From an uncultured Collinsella sp. (GTDB lineage Bacteria; Actinomycetota; Coriobacteriia; Coriobacteriales; Coriobacteriaceae): a stretch of DNA of 64,000 bases. Position numbers and translations under genes: made by a program. The stretch covers positions 98,467 through 162,466 of the forward strand of contig CABSNU010000001.1 of NCBI GenBank assembly GCA_902479135.1. Reading direction: 5' to 3'. Shown here one piece after another: positions 50,115-59,448 of the stretch. Under the pieces are notes generated by a model, which saw nothing but the letters and a program-made list of their open reading frames with translations, made no database searches and had not been told where the DNA came from. Numbering within the stretch: position 1 is the first letter of the stretch; the number at the start of each line of letters is the position of its first letter.

Positions 50115-50291
50115 GGATTCCGCTCCCCTCTCGGTTGTCTTGTCCCATTATGACCGCGAAGCCGCAGGCACGCGCCCCACGCGGCACCAAGGTGACAGAA
50201 CTGTTCGCGAACGAAAGCGTTTGGCTCGCCCCTCGCTCGCAACGGGCGCGGGGATCAAATGATTATTAAATCCCCGTCCCAGAAAAATCAT

Positions 50292-50999
50292 TTAGCGGCG
50301 GGCGCGGAGCTTTTCGTAGCCGTCGGCGAAGAAGGCGACCGTGGCGGCGTCGGCCTCGGCGGCGTCGGCCTCGGTTGCGGGGACCACGCCGTGCTCGTCG
50401 CTCACCAGGAACAAGGCGCCCTTGAGCTGTGCGGGAATATCTACGCGCGTGACCGGGATGCCCTTGGTCTGGGCCAGCTGCTCAATGAGCGTCGCCGTGC
50501 CGCACAGGCACTCGTCCGCCGGCGCCACAAAGGCAAGCTCCCCGTCGTTGACGGCGGCGAGCAGCTCGGGCGCCACGCCGGTTTCGTCGGCCTCGGAGCG
50601 GGCCTCGGCGGAGCGGGCACGTAGCGCCTTGGCCGACGTATCGGTTAGCGGCTCGTACTCCCCCACCGTCATGGCGGCGTTGCCGTTGACGTCGATCACC
50701 AGCATGAGCACGCCGTCGCGTGCGGTGTAATCGCCCTCGGCAAGCGACCACTCAACGTGCTGCTTGGCCCAGCTGAGCATGTTATGGGTAAGCGGCTCGC
50801 CCTGCACCAGGCGCTCGGACAGCGCGCGAATGTGGCGGTTGAGCATGGGCACCTTTTTGTTGGACATGCGCCAACGGCAGACAAGCGCGGGCTTGTCGAG
50901 TGTAAACTTCTCGACCGCCTCCTGATTGGCGCAAAAGTCCTCATACGCACGCTGATCCTCGGCATTGCCAAACAGCTCGGCATCATCAATCTGGGGCAT
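50292..50999 (-). CDS. Hypothetical protein
   Basis: The gene encodes 235 residues from ATG 50999, which has AAAGG seven bases upstream; the ATG at 51023 is possible. No known domain is recognised. There is a helical N-terminal half (NAEDQRAYEDFCANQ, NRHIRALSERL), a beta-rich centre (GVLMLVIDVNGNAAMTVGEYEPL) and a C-terminal region with LLAAVNDGELAFVAP and ALFLVSDEHGVVPAT. It lies between the two-component pair and purH on the same strand, with terminators on its purH side. Confidence 0.7.
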   Translation of the reverse strand: MPQIDDAELFGNAEDQRAYEDFCANQEAVEKFTLDKPALVCRWRMSNKKVPMLNRHIRALSERLVQGEPLTHNMLSWAKQHVEWSLAEGDYTARDGVLMLVIDVNGNAAMTVGEYEPLTDTSAKALRARSAEARSEADETGVAPELLAAVNDGELAFVAPADECLCGTATLIEQLAQTKGIPVTRVDIPAQLKGALFLVSDEHGVVPATEADAAEADAATVAFFADGYEKLRARR

Positions 51000-51040
51000 G
51001 GTTGTACCTTTCGTGTTAGTCATTCCGTCCTCTTATACCA

Positions 51041-51075
51041 AAAAGACGGCCCTCCAAACGGAGCGACCGTCTTTT
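51041..51075 (-). terminator. Terminator of purH
   Basis: AAAAGACGG and CCGTCTTTT pair around an 17-base loop and TTTTTGG follows on the minus strand. Confidence 0.82.
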
Positions 51076-51104
51076 GCAGAGATTATTTTGTCCCAGGGCG
51101 GAAC

Positions 51105-52712
51105 TTAGTGGCGGAAGTGGCGGGCGCCGGTGAAGACCATTGCGATGCCATGCTCGTTGCAGGCCTGGATGCTTTCGTCGTCGCGCTTGGAGCCGCCGGG
51201 CTGGATGATGCAGGTCACGCCGTGCGCGGCAAGCACGTCGACGTTGTCGCGGAACGGGAAGAACGCGTCGCTTGCACAGGCAAAGCCGCCCTTCTCCACG
51301 CCCTCGCACTCGCAGAAGTCCTCGGCGCGCTCGCAGGCAAGTAGCGCAGAGTCAACGCGGTTAGGCTGACCCGGGCCCATGCCAATGCCGGCCTTACCCT
51401 TGGAGACCAGGATGGCGTTGGACTTAACGCCCTTGCAGACCTTCCAGGCAAACTCGAGCTCGGCCATCTCGGCGTCGGTGGGCTTGCGGTCGGTGGGGAA
51501 CGTAAAGGTCGCGGGATCCTCGGTCACATGGTCGACCTCCTGCACCAGCATGCCGCCGTCGATGGAGCGCAGCTCCACCTGGGCGCCGTGGTCCACGCCG
51601 CCGGTGGCCAGCACGCGCAGGTTGGGGCGCTTAGCCATGCGCTCGAGCGCCTCGGCAGTGTAGCTCGGGGCGATGATGACCTCGACGAACTGCTTGTTCT
51701 GATCGGCAAAGTGCTCGACCAGCTCATAGGGAACCTCGCGGTTGCAGGCGATGATGCCGCCAAAGGCGCTCTTGGGATCGCAGGCGAAGGCGCGGTCGTA
51801 GGCGGCCGTGATGTCCTCGGCAACGGCGGAACCGCAGGGGTTCTGGTGCTTGAGGATCACGCAGGCCGGCTCGTCGAACTCGCGGACCAGGTTCCAAGCG
51901 GCGTCGGCATCCAGATAGTTGTTGTAGCTGAGCGGCTTGCCCTGGATCTGCTCGGAGCCAACGAGCGGGAACTGCGAGCTCGCGGTGTTCTCGCAGCCCT
52001 CGGCAAAGCGGTAGACCGTAGCCTTCTGCTGAGGATTCTCGCCATAGCGCAGGTCGTCGACCTTCTCCAACGAGATCTCGAGCTTGGCAGAGGTATCCGC
52101 CACGTCGCTTGCCTGGGCGGCAAGCCAACGGGAGATAGCCGTGTCGTAGGCGGCGGTGGTCTGGTAGACCTTCACCTGCAGGCGACGACGGGTGGAAAGC
52201 GTGGTGCAGCCACCGGTCTCGTGCATCTCGGCCAGGACGGCATCATAGTCGGCAGGGTCGGAAATGACGGTAACGCTCGTGGCGTTCTTGGCGGCAGAGC
52301 GCAGCATGGAGGGGCCACCGATGTCGATGTGCTCGATGGCGTCCGCGAAGGTGACCTCGGGGTTGGCGACGGTCTTCTCGAACTCGTACAGGTTGACGAC
52401 GACCAGGTCGATCAGCTTAATGCCGTGCTGAGCGGCCTCCTGCATGTGCTGCTCGGAATCGCGGCGGGCCAGCAGCGCGCCGTGAACCTTGGGGTGCAGG
52501 GTCTTAACGCGGCCGTCCATCATCTCGGGGTAGCCCGTGAACTCCTCGATGGGGGTTACGGGAACGCCCGCGTCCTCGATGGCACGAGCCGTGCCGCCCG
52601 TAGAGATGATCTCGACGCCAAAGTCATCGACCAGCGTCCGTGCGAAATCGACGACGCCCGTCTTATCGGTAACCGAGATCAACGCGCGTGCGATCTTCAC
52701 ATCAGATCCCAT
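51105..52712 (-). CDS. purH: Bifunctional AICAR transformylase / IMP cyclohydrolase
   Basis: The 535-residue protein has the N-terminal MGS-fold cyclohydrolase (ISVTDKTGVVDFARTLVDDF, EIISTGGTARAIEDAG) and the C-terminal AICARFT domain (LRYGENPQQKATVY, ILKHQNPCGSA, ATGGVDHGAQVELRSIDGG, then AFFPFRDNVD). It performs the last two steps of IMP synthesis. Its start is ATG 52712, with GGAGGACTGC upstream. No other purine gene is beside it, so it is apparently monocistronic here. Confidence 0.96.
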   Translation of the reverse strand: MGSDVKIARALISVTDKTGVVDFARTLVDDFGVEIISTGGTARAIEDAGVPVTPIEEFTGYPEMMDGRVKTLHPKVHGALLARRDSEQHMQEAAQHGIKLIDLVVVNLYEFEKTVANPEVTFADAIEHIDIGGPSMLRSAAKNATSVTVISDPADYDAVLAEMHETGGCTTLSTRRRLQVKVYQTTAAYDTAISRWLAAQASDVADTSAKLEISLEKVDDLRYGENPQQKATVYRFAEGCENTASSQFPLVGSEQIQGKPLSYNNYLDADAAWNLVREFDEPACVILKHQNPCGSAVAEDITAAYDRAFACDPKSAFGGIIACNREVPYELVEHFADQNKQFVEVIIAPSYTAEALERMAKRPNLRVLATGGVDHGAQVELRSIDGGMLVQEVDHVTEDPATFTFPTDRKPTDAEMAELEFAWKVCKGVKSNAILVSKGKAGIGMGPGQPNRVDSALLACERAEDFCECEGVEKGGFACASDAFFPFRDNVDVLAAHGVTCIIQPGGSKRDDESIQACNEHGIAMVFTGARHFRH

Positions 52713-52989
52713 GCAGTCCTCCTGTCTGGTACGCCGCCGTGCTCTGTGAGTCGGTGATACGTCGATCTGCAGCGCTCGCGCAGCGGCATTGAAAATACTG
52801 ATTCAATGTAGCGCATCGAGCGCATCGATGCACCCCGCAACGGGCGCATGTGCAGAAAAAGTTTGCGAGCAGAGGGGATGGGCACGGCACCGGGCACGGT
52901 GAGTTCATGGAACACAGGGGCACCATAATTAGATGCCAATAGCGTGGTAGAACTGTGCTCGATATGCATCCGCAAAAGAAAGAGGCACC

Positions 52990-53631
52990 ATGGTCTCGCG
53001 GGTTCTCTACCGACCGTTTGATACCGAAGACTTCGACGCCATCGCGCTGATTCTGCAGCAGCTTTGGCATAACAATTCGGATAACGATGAGTACAACCGC
53101 CTTGAGGCCGCGTGCGACCTCGCCTATTGCCTTTCTTCATCGACGTTTTCGCAGGTTGCCGTAATCGACGGTCAGGCGCGTGGCATTGCGCTCGCGCGCG
53201 CGGGACAGAGTTCCGGCGCCACCGTCAAGGAACATTGGATGGACACCGAACGCGCTCTGCTATCGCAGATGCGTGAACTGGAGCCCGATGCCTGCGCCGA
53301 GTATCTCTCGTTTGTGCGCGCAACCATCCGAACCAACAACCGCCTGCTCGAAAGCAGCCCGTTGCCCCACGACAACGAGGTCACGCTGCTTGCCGTGGAT
53401 CGCGACGTCCATGGCCTGGGTGTAGGCTCAGTGTTGCTCGATGCCGCGGTCTCGTACCTGTCCTCGCGCGGGGCGACAAGGGCGCACCTGTACACCGACT
53501 CCAACTGCTCGTGGAAGTTCTACGAGTTGCACGGCTTTAAGCGCACGGCCACGCACCGCGCCAACCGCGAAGAGCGCCGTCACGACATGCCGCGCGAAAG
53601 CTTCCTCTACGAACTCGACCTAACAGCCTAG
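52990..53631 (+). CDS. GNAT-family N-acetyltransferase
   Basis: The 213-residue protein starts at ATG 52990 with AAAGAGG seven bases upstream. The acetyl-CoA-binding part is VTLLAVDRDVHGLGVGSVLL (with the Q/R-x2-G-x-G/A-like pattern VHGLGVG), followed by LSSRGATRAHLYTDSNCSWKFYELHGFKRTAT. The N-terminal half (FDAIALILQQLW) is less conserved. The substrate is unknown. It is divergent from purH and ends before a cluster of intergenic repeats. Confidence 0.88.
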   Translation: MVSRVLYRPFDTEDFDAIALILQQLWHNNSDNDEYNRLEAACDLAYCLSSSTFSQVAVIDGQARGIALARAGQSSGATVKEHWMDTERALLSQMRELEPDACAEYLSFVRATIRTNNRLLESSPLPHDNEVTLLAVDRDVHGLGVGSVLLDAAVSYLSSRGATRAHLYTDSNCSWKFYELHGFKRTATHRANREERRHDMPRESFLYELDLTA

Positions 53632-53645
53632 CCCGGGCAGCCACA

Positions 53646-53683
53646 CCTAGTCATTTAAGTCTGTCCCCAATGAGTGGCCTAGG
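53646..53683. repeat. CTAGTCATTTAAGTCTGTCCCC repeat, distant copy
   Basis: CCTAGTCATTTAAGTCTGTC continues CCCAATGAGTGGCCTAGG. A core of 26 bases is exactly the inverse of bases in the cluster at 35907-36080. Confidence 0.85.
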
Positions 53684-53704
53684 GGGTTTGTAGATAGCCG
53701 TGGT

Positions 53705-53925
53705 CAAAAAAACATCAAATATGAGTAATGCTACCTTTTTAGTAGCAGCAACTTGGGGCATTTTTGATGCTTGTAGGCATGACGACCAGCTGCACGAGCT
53801 GACGTAGCTCCTCAAATGTTCAATAAAATGGGCTCCTAACGAGAAGTACTCTCATTAGGAGCCCATTATTATGTGCAAACATATGTGACCAACGCAGCAA
53901 CAGTACTCATATTTGGCATTTTTTG
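53705..53925. repeat. 221-bp inverted-repeat element, related to 21364-21576
   Basis: The left end has ATCAAATATGAGTAATGCTAC and TTAGTAGCAGC; the right end inverted reads GCCAAATATGAGTACTGTTGC. These are the ends of the 21364 element with changes. Inside, 53827-53867 is a 13-bp hairpin (AATGGGCTCCTAA and its complement). No coding sequence is inside. Confidence 0.75.
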
Positions 53926-54043
53926 TCCACTGCCCCTTGCGCGAAGATCCGCAGCGGAAAGTTTGACCCGTTTCGATGCACAAAAATGGGATGAATCTTC
54001 CCTGGCAACCGCCCAGAAAGATCCACCCCAAAGCAAGCGCTCG

Positions 54044-55990
54044 CTAGAACGTTCCGCCGCCGCCTCCGCCGACGCCGCCACCGCCGCCGCCAGAGAAGCC
54101 GCCGCCGCTGCCGCCGCTCGAGCTATCGGAACTCGAAGCCAGCTCGCGGATGGTCTCATGATACACATCGTTGAACGAATCGAGCGGAGACTCGTTGCCG
54201 TAGTGATGGTAATACCACCAGTAGCAGGGGTAGTTGTCGTAGAAATCGTCGCTGTTGCGCAGGTCCGCAGGCACGGCCTCGGCCAGCTGTCGCAGCACTT
54301 CTTTCGAAACGCCCAGGGCAACGCCCATCACCAGCAGTTTGTTCCACAAGATCAGGTCGCTGGGGATAGCCTCCTTCAGGCGCGTAAAGTCCTCGAGCCA
54401 ATGCTTGAGCGCCTTGCAGCGAGCCGCCACCTCGGCGCCCTCCGGCGTGTAACGGCGGAAGGTGCAGCTCAGGACAAAGCCCACGATCGTGACGGGAATC
54501 GAGATCATAGCGGCGCCGACGTTGGCGTCCGCAAAGTCGGTATAGATCAGAGAGCCCAGAATGCCAAAGACAATGATGATGCCGAGAACCAGGCCGGCCA
54601 CCATCGCGATAGTGCCATCCGATGCGATAAACTCGCGCGCCTCCAGCTTGCCCTTAACCGTGCTCTGATAGTCCTCGAGCTTGTCGCCAACAGATGTGGT
54701 GCGCTCGCTGGCATACTCCTCCAGCTCGCTAAACGTGCGCGAACGGACGCCGTCTTTATCGGGCTTAACGCCGGCGAAGAAGACCTTGAGCACATCGCGA
54801 TCGATGCCGTCCTTCTTGGCAGCCTTCCAGGCCTCGTCGGTCACTGTGATGCGATACGTCTGCTCCTCTTTTTCGCGACGGAGCAGACCCTTCTTCTTGG
54901 TCTCGGTCGCTTCTTCCAGCTTGATCACGCGGTCGTCGGTGAGCTTCATAAGCGTGGCGATATATGCCTGATCGGGCACGTCGTTCCAGCTCATGAGAGC
55001 TGCAAGCACCGCGGGATGGTCGGCCGAGGGCACATCGCGGAAGTACTCGTCCTGGAAGAGCGGCTTGGGCTTGGGCCTGCGCAGCTTAAGCATCACGATC
55101 ACACCGGTATAGGCAACCGCCACGACAACACACACCACGGCAATCGCGCCGGCAACCGCACGCGCGTGCTCACGGCGAGCGTTGGCCTCGTCGGCCCATT
55201 CCTTCTCTTCGCTCAGAATCGTCGACATGCGCTTTTCGCCCGAGACGGCAAGCTGCGGCACCCAGTCGCTGGGGAAGGCGATGCGTGCCTCGGCGAATTC
55301 GCCCTCATGCACGCAGGGAATGGTATAGGTGACCATGGGCTCGTCCGCATCGAGCGACACGTCGCCCGTCAGCGGGCCGTGGCCCCATGCGCGGAAGTTA
55401 TCGCCCTTGACGGCAGCCGTCCCGGCAGCGGCATTTGCGAAGTACACTTCCATCTCGACGTCATCGGAATCCGCGGACCAGCCGTCGCCCACAAACTTCC
55501 AGTAGAGCTCGGCGGTATCGGCCCAGTTCATGACCGCGCCGGTCATGGTGTAGCTCACGTAGTAGATTGCGCTGTCGCCGCTCTCGTGAGGGCTGAACAC
55601 CTTAATCCTTACGCCGTCACCGGTCTGCTCGACCGTGTAGACGCCAGAGTCGCCCTTGTTCGCGCTATCGACTTTGTTAAACGCGGTGTCCTCTTCCTCG
55701 ACACTCAGCACATCGACGCCCGCCGCGCCGCCCTGCTGGTTGGTACCCGTATTGATCTCCCAAAACACGCCGTTGATGTCGTCATCGAAATCAAACTGGC
55801 GCCCCTCGACAACGGTCAGCGATCCATCGGCCTCGACCGTGGCACTGATGTAGGTTTGGGTCATGGAATACCCGTCGGCACGTGCAACGGCGGGCAACAG
55901 CAGCAGCGCGCACGCGACGAGCACGCAAATGGAAGCAAATCGCGCAAACGGGCAGCGCTGCCGACAGGTCTTGGCAACGGGGGCGTTCAT
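54044..55990 (-). CDS. DUF2207 membrane protein with a Gly-rich C-terminus
   Basis: The gene encodes 648 residues; ATG 55990 follows AAAGGATG. An N-terminal signal sequence (FASICVLVACALLLLPAVARA) precedes an extracellular beta-rich domain with YSMTQTYISATVEADGSLTV and FDDDINGVFWEI. Membrane helices follow near residues 275-300 and 480-525. The very C-terminus is SDSSSGGSGGGFSGGGGGG. This is the layout of DUF2207 proteins, abundant in Gram-positive bacteria but without known function. It is monocistronic. The Gly-rich end lies next to the inverted-repeat element. Confidence 0.85.
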   Translation of the reverse strand: MNAPVAKTCRQRCPFARFASICVLVACALLLLPAVARADGYSMTQTYISATVEADGSLTVVEGRQFDFDDDINGVFWEINTGTNQQGGAAGVDVLSVEEEDTAFNKVDSANKGDSGVYTVEQTGDGVRIKVFSPHESGDSAIYYVSYTMTGAVMNWADTAELYWKFVGDGWSADSDDVEMEVYFANAAAGTAAVKGDNFRAWGHGPLTGDVSLDADEPMVTYTIPCVHEGEFAEARIAFPSDWVPQLAVSGEKRMSTILSEEKEWADEANARREHARAVAGAIAVVCVVVAVAYTGVIVMLKLRRPKPKPLFQDEYFRDVPSADHPAVLAALMSWNDVPDQAYIATLMKLTDDRVIKLEEATETKKKGLLRREKEEQTYRITVTDEAWKAAKKDGIDRDVLKVFFAGVKPDKDGVRSRTFSELEEYASERTTSVGDKLEDYQSTVKGKLEAREFIASDGTIAMVAGLVLGIIIVFGILGSLIYTDFADANVGAAMISIPVTIVGFVLSCTFRRYTPEGAEVAARCKALKHWLEDFTRLKEAIPSDLILWNKLLVMGVALGVSKEVLRQLAEAVPADLRNSDDFYDNYPCYWWYYHHYGNESPLDSFNDVYHETIRELASSSDSSSGGSGGGFSGGGGGGVGGGGGGTF

Positions 55991-56499
55991 AGGCACATCC
56001 TTTGTCTGTGATACCAGTAGCGTCATTGTCCCACGTTTGCGGGTTCATGTGACGAACATCTAGGTCAGCGGAGCGTCAAAACGGGACAAAAGTCACGCCC
56101 GCCGCCGGCACCTGGGGACGTTCCTTATCTGCCGGCAATCTGGGACACTCCTTGGCATAGCCCGCTCCGGCAATAGATACCACTTCATAGCTCCATCACA
56201 GGTGTAGCGGCTTTGTGTGGGCGCGGCATGCGCTGATTGAGCCGCCAGTTGAGGGGCATAAAGCAGTTGAGCGAAAACGGTTTGCCCCTTTGCCGTCCGC
56301 TCGAGGATCATGTCCCCCTTTTCCGCGGAAACCCCGGCAGTTGCGAAGAGCTGCCGGGGTTTCTGTCGTTTGAGGGCTAGATTGATTGACGACGATTAAG
56401 GCGCCGAGCCGGTGGTCCGGCACGCGCAACGCGCGGCCTCAGCAACTTGCAGGCCACGGCAGCGTCTCCCCCACCGCGCCCCGCGCTATACTCGTCCGC
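55991..56499 (+). other. 500-base intergenic region with repeat and terminator, no firm gene
   Basis: 56109-56153 is a copy of the GGGACGTTCC/TGCCGGCA repeat. 56329-56362 is a perfect 12-bp hairpin (AAACCCCGGCAG and its complement) without a long T-run. A minus-strand ORF (56093-56311) has a poor ribosome site and runs into the repeat. I see no supported gene. Confidence 0.6.
56109..56153. repeat. GGGACGTTCC / TGCCGGCA repeat, distant copy
   Basis: GGGGACGTTCCTTATCTGCC and GGCAATCTGGGACACTCCTT together are the inverse of the block at 35979-36025, with a few changes. Confidence 0.8.
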
Positions 56500-57504
56500 A
56501 TGGACATCAACGCACGCAACATAGCAACACCCGCCGCCGACGCGCCAACGACGCCGGCCGCCCCCACCCCCGTCGTGGGGCGCTTTGCCCCGTCGCCCTC
56601 GGGCCGCATGCACCTGGGCAACGTGTTCAGCTGCCTATGCGCGTGGCTTTCGGCCCGCGGCCAGGGCGGCAGTATCGTGTTACGCATTGAGGACCTGGAC
56701 GATCGCTGCAAGCGCCCCGAACTTGCCGCCCAATTGATTGACGACCTGGCCTGGCTGGGGCTGGAGTGGGACGAAGGCCCCTACTACCAGCACGACCGCC
56801 TAGACCTGTACGAGAGCGCCTTGCGCCGGCTGAAAGACGCCGGCCTCACCTATCCCTGCTTTTGCACACGCGCCGAGCTCCACGCCGCGAGTGCACCGCA
56901 CGCGAGCGACGGCACGCCCATCTACCGTGGCGCCTGCCGAAGTCTTTCGGCCGAGGAGGTGGCCCGCCGCAGCGCCCTGCGCGCGCCGGCCACACGTCTG
57001 CGCGTGCCCACCGTCGACGACCTCGCAGACGACGTGATCGAATTTGTGGATCGCACGTACGGCGCCCAATGCGAAGCACTCGCCACCGAGTGCGGCGACT
57101 TTTTGGTGCGCCGCAGCGACGGCGTGTTTGCCTATCAGCTAGCCGTGGTGGTCGACGACGCTGCCATGGGCGTCACCGAGGTCGTGCGCGGATGCGACCT
57201 GCTGGGGTCCACGCCGCGTCAGATCTATCTGCAGCACCTGTTGGGACTGCCCACGCCGCACTACGCACATATTCCGCTGCTCATGGCACCGGACGGCCGC
57301 CGCCTTTCCAAACGAGACCGCGATCTGGACCTGGGCGAACTCCGCGCCCGCTTTGGCACGCCCGAAGCGCTGCTGGGCTGGCTCGCCGGGCAAACGGGCA
57401 TCGCGCCGGGCACCACGCCGCGCTCTGCCGAGCAGCTGGTCGAGCATTTTAGCTGGGATGTTATCCGCAAGCACAGGGAGAACATCACCGTAACGGCTGA
57501 GTAA
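56500..57504 (+). CDS. gluQ: Glutamyl-Q tRNA(Asp) synthetase
   Basis: The gene encodes 334 residues from ATG 56500. The HIGH-like motif is FAPSPSGRMHLGN (29-41), the zinc site CFC...Y-x3-C (CFCTRAEL ... YRGAC) is that of GluQ-RS, and the KMSKS-like motif is RLSKRDRD. The protein lacks the anticodon-binding domain of true glutamyl-tRNA synthetase. It attaches glutamate to queuosine of tRNA(Asp). No ribosome site precedes the ATG; a -10-like TATACT ends eight bases before it, so the mRNA may be leaderless. Confidence 0.9.
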   Translation: MDINARNIATPAADAPTTPAAPTPVVGRFAPSPSGRMHLGNVFSCLCAWLSARGQGGSIVLRIEDLDDRCKRPELAAQLIDDLAWLGLEWDEGPYYQHDRLDLYESALRRLKDAGLTYPCFCTRAELHAASAPHASDGTPIYRGACRSLSAEEVARRSALRAPATRLRVPTVDDLADDVIEFVDRTYGAQCEALATECGDFLVRRSDGVFAYQLAVVVDDAAMGVTEVVRGCDLLGSTPRQIYLQHLLGLPTPHYAHIPLLMAPDGRRLSKRDRDLDLGELRARFGTPEALLGWLAGQTGIAPGTTPRSAEQLVEHFSWDVIRKHRENITVTAE

Positions 57505-57519
57505 TCAGGCACCCCACCC

Positions 57520-58245
57520 CTACGCAACATCCCAGGGCTGGAGTTCGTCGCCCAGGCGAACGATGCAGTCGTAGAGCACGGTATGGCGCTCGGACGGGTT
57601 GGCATCCCGATGAAAATGCCCGTAGTACCAGCGCTTGTAGTCCAAGCGATCTTCCAGCTCATCGAAAAACGCCGTAAGCCGATCAACGGCGGGGCAATTC
57701 CAGCCGGGCGCCGGATAAAGCGTGGGCGAAAGCATGCGCGTAGAGCAGGTGTGGGTGACCACGTAGTCGACCTTCCAGCCCACGCTGTCGAGCTTTGTCC
57801 GTGCCTCCTCAAAGTTGCGGTCGTCCGGCAGCTCCTGCGGCCACCAGCTGGAATACGGAATGCGGTATTCCTTGTCCACGCTCGTGGCGCCGCCCATGGT
57901 AAAGACCGTTGAGCCGTCGAGCTCAAAAACCTCGCCACGCGTCAGGCGCCGTATGGGAGAGGTATCCGACAGGCGCTGCGTCAGCCCACCGTGCCACAAC
58001 TCCATGGGGCGCTCTGCCCAGTGGTCGAAACGTTCGTGGTTGCCGTCGACGAACAGCACGGTATAGGGGCGCGACTCCAGCCAAGCGATGTCGGCGCACT
58101 CCTCAGCAGAGAAATCCCACGGAAAGCCAAAATCGCCGGCAATGATGAGATAGTCGTCGCTCGTCAGGCTTTCCCCAAGATCCCAATCGCGCAGCTTTTG
58201 CATGTCGAGGCCGCCGTGAACATCGCCCGTCACATAGACCGTCAT
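57520..58245 (-). CDS. Calcineurin-like metallophosphoesterase
   Basis: The 241-residue protein has VYVTGDVHGGLDMQKL (D-x-H), LIIAGDFGFPWD (GD), LFVDGNHERFDHW (GNHE), VVTHTCS and YYGHFHRDAN (GHFH), the complete metal-binding set of calcineurin-type phosphoesterases. Its start overlaps the stop of the next enzyme by four bases, so the two are translated together. The substrate (nucleotide, phosphoprotein or RNA 2',3'-phosphate) is not visible. Confidence 0.92.
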   Translation of the reverse strand: MTVYVTGDVHGGLDMQKLRDWDLGESLTSDDYLIIAGDFGFPWDFSAEECADIAWLESRPYTVLFVDGNHERFDHWAERPMELWHGGLTQRLSDTSPIRRLTRGEVFELDGSTVFTMGGATSVDKEYRIPYSSWWPQELPDDRNFEEARTKLDSVGWKVDYVVTHTCSTRMLSPTLYPAPGWNCPAVDRLTAFFDELEDRLDYKRWYYGHFHRDANPSERHTVLYDCIVRLGDELQPWDVA

Positions 58246-58880
58246 CGGATCACCACTTCCCTCTTATAGGTTTCGAGATCGCACTCGATCTGCTCGTCGC
58301 CCGTGGCGTTGACCCACCACGGCCATTTAACGCACTGCACCAGCTCGTCTACCTGCGCAAACCATAACTTGAGCTCATCCAAACTTACCGGGGCGTAACC
58401 GTTGGCGTCCACGCCCACGTCATAGCGCAGCAGCCCCTGCCGAAGGTTGAACTTGTTATACGCGCCGCCGCAGCTATGGATATGCCCGTGCAGATGCCAG
58501 CTGCCGTGCGACATGCCCTGCCAGTCGACCATGGGATAGTGGCTCAGCACGATTTTCTGGCGGTCGATCCTGAGCACGCAAATGGGCGGCTCGACGATAA
58601 AAGCATCCGCTACCGCAGGCTGCGTCCAGTCTTTGTCGTGGTTGCCGAGCAGCAGATGGACGCGCCTACATGCAATGCTTTTGCGCAGCTCGTGGGCGTC
58701 TTGGACCGTCATCTTAAAGCTAAAGTCGCCCAAGATGTAGAGCTCGTCATCCGCAGCAACCTTGCTGTTAATGTTGGCGACCATGGCATCGTTCATCTGC
58801 GCAACGGTCGGCCACGGCCTGTCGCAGAGCCGCAGCATGTTCTCGTGCCCAAAGTGGGTATCGCTGGTAAACCAAATCAT
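58242..58880 (-). CDS. Second metallophosphoesterase of the pair
   Basis: The 212-residue protein has WFTSDTHFGHENML (D-x-H), LYILGDFSFKM, HLLLGNHDKDW, VLSHYPM and HLHGHIHSCGGAYN. This is the same superfamily but another subfamily from its partner, more like phage and plasmid-associated phosphoesterases. It overlaps the next gene by ATGA. It lies nine bases after the small membrane protein gene. A joint function with the first enzyme is likely. Confidence 0.92.
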   Translation of the reverse strand: MIWFTSDTHFGHENMLRLCDRPWPTVAQMNDAMVANINSKVAADDELYILGDFSFKMTVQDAHELRKSIACRRVHLLLGNHDKDWTQPAVADAFIVEPPICVLRIDRQKIVLSHYPMVDWQGMSHGSWHLHGHIHSCGGAYNKFNLRQGLLRYDVGVDANGYAPVSLDELKLWFAQVDELVQCVKWPWWVNATGDEQIECDLETYKREVVIR

Positions 58881-58889
58881 GGGGACCTC

Positions 58890-59162
58890 CTAACGCCGCG
58901 GGGCATCTGCATCCCTTAGGGCTCGCCCCTCGTTCTTCCATCCAAACGGGTCAAGCACCCAAAAAACCAGATCGAGCACGCCGCCGGTCATCATGGCACC
59001 GGCAAGGGCCATGCAAACGTGCAGAGAGCTGGCGCTTCGAAGCATGTCGAACGGCCCCAGAACAGCCAGCAGCGCGACCGCTGCGCCGGCAAGGCACGGC
59101 GCGAGGCACGGCCCTGCGTCCTTAACGCACTTCTTTGCAAGGTGCTTGGTGTTGTCACTCAT
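58890..59162 (-). CDS. Small two-helix membrane protein
   Basis: This 90-residue protein starts at ATG 59162 with AAGGAG upstream. It has two hydrophobic segments (CLAPCLAGAAVALLAVLG near residue 18 and VCMALAGAMMTGGVLDLVFWVL near 48) and a polar end. No family is recognised. It is the first gene of the run that continues into the two phosphoesterases. Confidence 0.6.
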   Translation of the reverse strand: MSDNTKHLAKKCVKDAGPCLAPCLAGAAVALLAVLGPFDMLRSASSLHVCMALAGAMMTGGVLDLVFWVLDPFGWKNEGRALRDADAPRR

Positions 59163-59269
59163 CGATATCGAACTCCTTAGAAGGTCGTTGCTTGAATTCG
59201 CGCCGCCGCGGCAGAGCAGAGCGGCAGGGTAAGTGTCACATGTCGTGCGGACACAGCTGAAAGCCCTCG

Positions 59270-59314
59270 CGCAAAAACCAGCGCGCCGCAGGATTCGTAT
59301 CACCTGCGGCGCGC
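59270..59314 (-). terminator. Terminator of the AAA ATPase gene
   Basis: GCGCGCCGCAGG and CCTGCGGCGCGC form a perfect 12-bp stem with a 10-base loop; after five bases the minus strand continues TTTTTG. The rest of 59163-59448 holds no supported gene. Confidence 0.7.
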
Positions 59315-59448
59315 CGAAAATGATCCGCTTTCCTCCATCCCCAACGGATCAGCTGAGTTGGTGCCGCCCGACGGAAAGGAAGAAGCCGGCGGCGTCACGA
59401 GCTGTAGCAATGTCGCTAGGCATAGGAAACAGACGCGCTCCAAACGCC

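Noticed and set aside
56093..56311. 72-codon minus-strand ORF
   Set aside because: The candidate ribosome site is too close to the ATG and the C-terminal third reads through a repeat shared with 35979-36025.
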